Shown: positions 63,712 through 64,000 of the stretch, in pieces | Layout of the letters: every line of letters begins with the position of its first letter | Position numbering within the stretch: the first letter of the stretch is position 1 | Source of the DNA: Woodsholea maritima DSM 17123 | GTDB lineage: Bacteria > Pseudomonadota > Alphaproteobacteria > Caulobacterales > Maricaulaceae | Assembly (NCBI RefSeq): GCF_000382325.1 | Contig: NZ_KB908063.1 | Location: 1 to 64,000 of the forward strand | Direction: 5' to 3' | DNA length: 64,000 nt | The notes under the pieces: generated by a model | The model's input: only the letters and a program-made list of their open reading frames with translations | What the model was told of the DNA's origin: nothing | Database searches by the model: none | Program-made: the position numbers and the translations under genes

Positions 63712-64000
63712 ATGTCGAACACATTAATTAACTCAAATACGAACCAATTTGTTCCTATGGATGCTATTTTTCCGGCCGAAGACGGACACGTCGCAGGCCT
63801 TATGAGTGTTGGCGAGCGATTACGCCATGCCCGATCGAAGGCCGGTTTGACCCTCGATTCTGCATCTGCGCGCACTCGTATTCGCCGTGATTATCTAGAG
63901 GCGCTGGAGCATATGGACCCGCGTGGTCTACCCTCGCGCGCCTATACAATCGGATATTTGCGCACCTATGCGGCGTTTTTACGTCTGGATGTCGGCCCGA
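63712..64000 (+). CDS. RodZ-like helix-turn-helix protein, 3' end cut by window
   Basis: 96 codons are visible from ATG 63712 (AAAAGGAG nine bases ahead) and the frame runs on past the window end. After about 30 unfolded residues comes a Cro-type helix-turn-helix (SVGERLRHARSKAGLTLDSA, RTRIRRDYLEALEHMDP) then SRAYTIGYLRTYAAFLRLD, the pattern of RodZ N-terminal domains. The usual membrane helix and DUF4115 part would follow outside the window. RodZ proteins link MreB to the cell envelope. Confidence 0.83.
   Translation, partial: MSNTLINSNTNQFVPMDAIFPAEDGHVAGLMSVGERLRHARSKAGLTLDSASARTRIRRDYLEALEHMDPRGLPSRAYTIGYLRTYAAFLRLDVGP

Overview
The window looks like a chromosomal segment of a dimorphic, Caulobacter-like alphaproteobacterium. 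The best fit is a marine stalked lineage such as Maricaulales/Hyphomonadaceae (Maricaulis, Oceanicaulis and relatives); this is inferred from gene content, not from a database match. It carries ctrA, chpT, sciP and flbD, a flagellar cluster with sigma-54 promoters, a CheA-W-Y-B-R chemotaxis operon, and the block prfA-prmC / ubiG / lysC / ptsP / HTH gene. No rRNA, CRISPR array, insertion sequence or prophage was seen.

Layout. 1-660 is a mosaic of intergenic inverted repeats. 677-3432 holds an orphan HxlR regulator, a 750-base gap and a pentapeptide-repeat protein with a hydrophobic C-terminus. 3493-3569 is a tRNA-Met. 3761-7720 holds a methyl-accepting chemotaxis protein and two tiny secreted TonB C-domain proteins on either side of a CDF metal exporter. 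7909-12964 is a branched-chain 2-oxoacid dehydrogenase operon (E1alpha, E1beta, E2, E3), followed upstream by an acetyl-CoA acetyltransferase. 14533-16757 has a CPBP intramembrane protease, a small membrane protein and mnmA.

16870-38462 is the flagellar region. flgK-flgL on the minus strand diverge from fliK-flgD-flgE-sciP and fliF-fliG-fliH-fliN-flbD-flhA-flhF-flhG on the plus strand, with a sigma-54 promoter facing each way in the flgK/fliK gap. fliI-fliJ lie further on, on the minus strand. The interval between holds a small membrane protein, a second repeat block that is an inverted relative of the one at 1-660, and a DUF6607-type lipoprotein. Next come a broken ABC-F ATPase gene, a KamA-family radical SAM gene, and ctrA with an unusual TTAA array upstream. 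41826-48226 is the operon chpT (upstream)-cheA-cheW-cheY-cheB-cheR on the minus strand.

48284-64000 is mostly housekeeping: an M23 peptidase, a dienelactone hydrolase-like protein, clpB, a DUF4167 protein, prmC-prfA, a Sel1-type protein, a LOG-family hydrolase, an ArsC-like protein, ubiG, lysC, ptsP, and the start of a RodZ-like HTH protein cut by the window end.

How they fit together. CtrA (response regulator), ChpT (its phosphotransferase), SciP (CtrA antagonist) and FlbD (sigma-54 activator) are all within about 24 kb, interleaved with the flagellar and chemotaxis genes that such regulators control in Caulobacter. I found no convincing wholly new multi-gene system. The least explained items are the composite repeats, the secreted TonB-C pair around the CDF exporter, the multi-domain CheA tail, the pentapeptide protein and the structured gap at 36310-36723.
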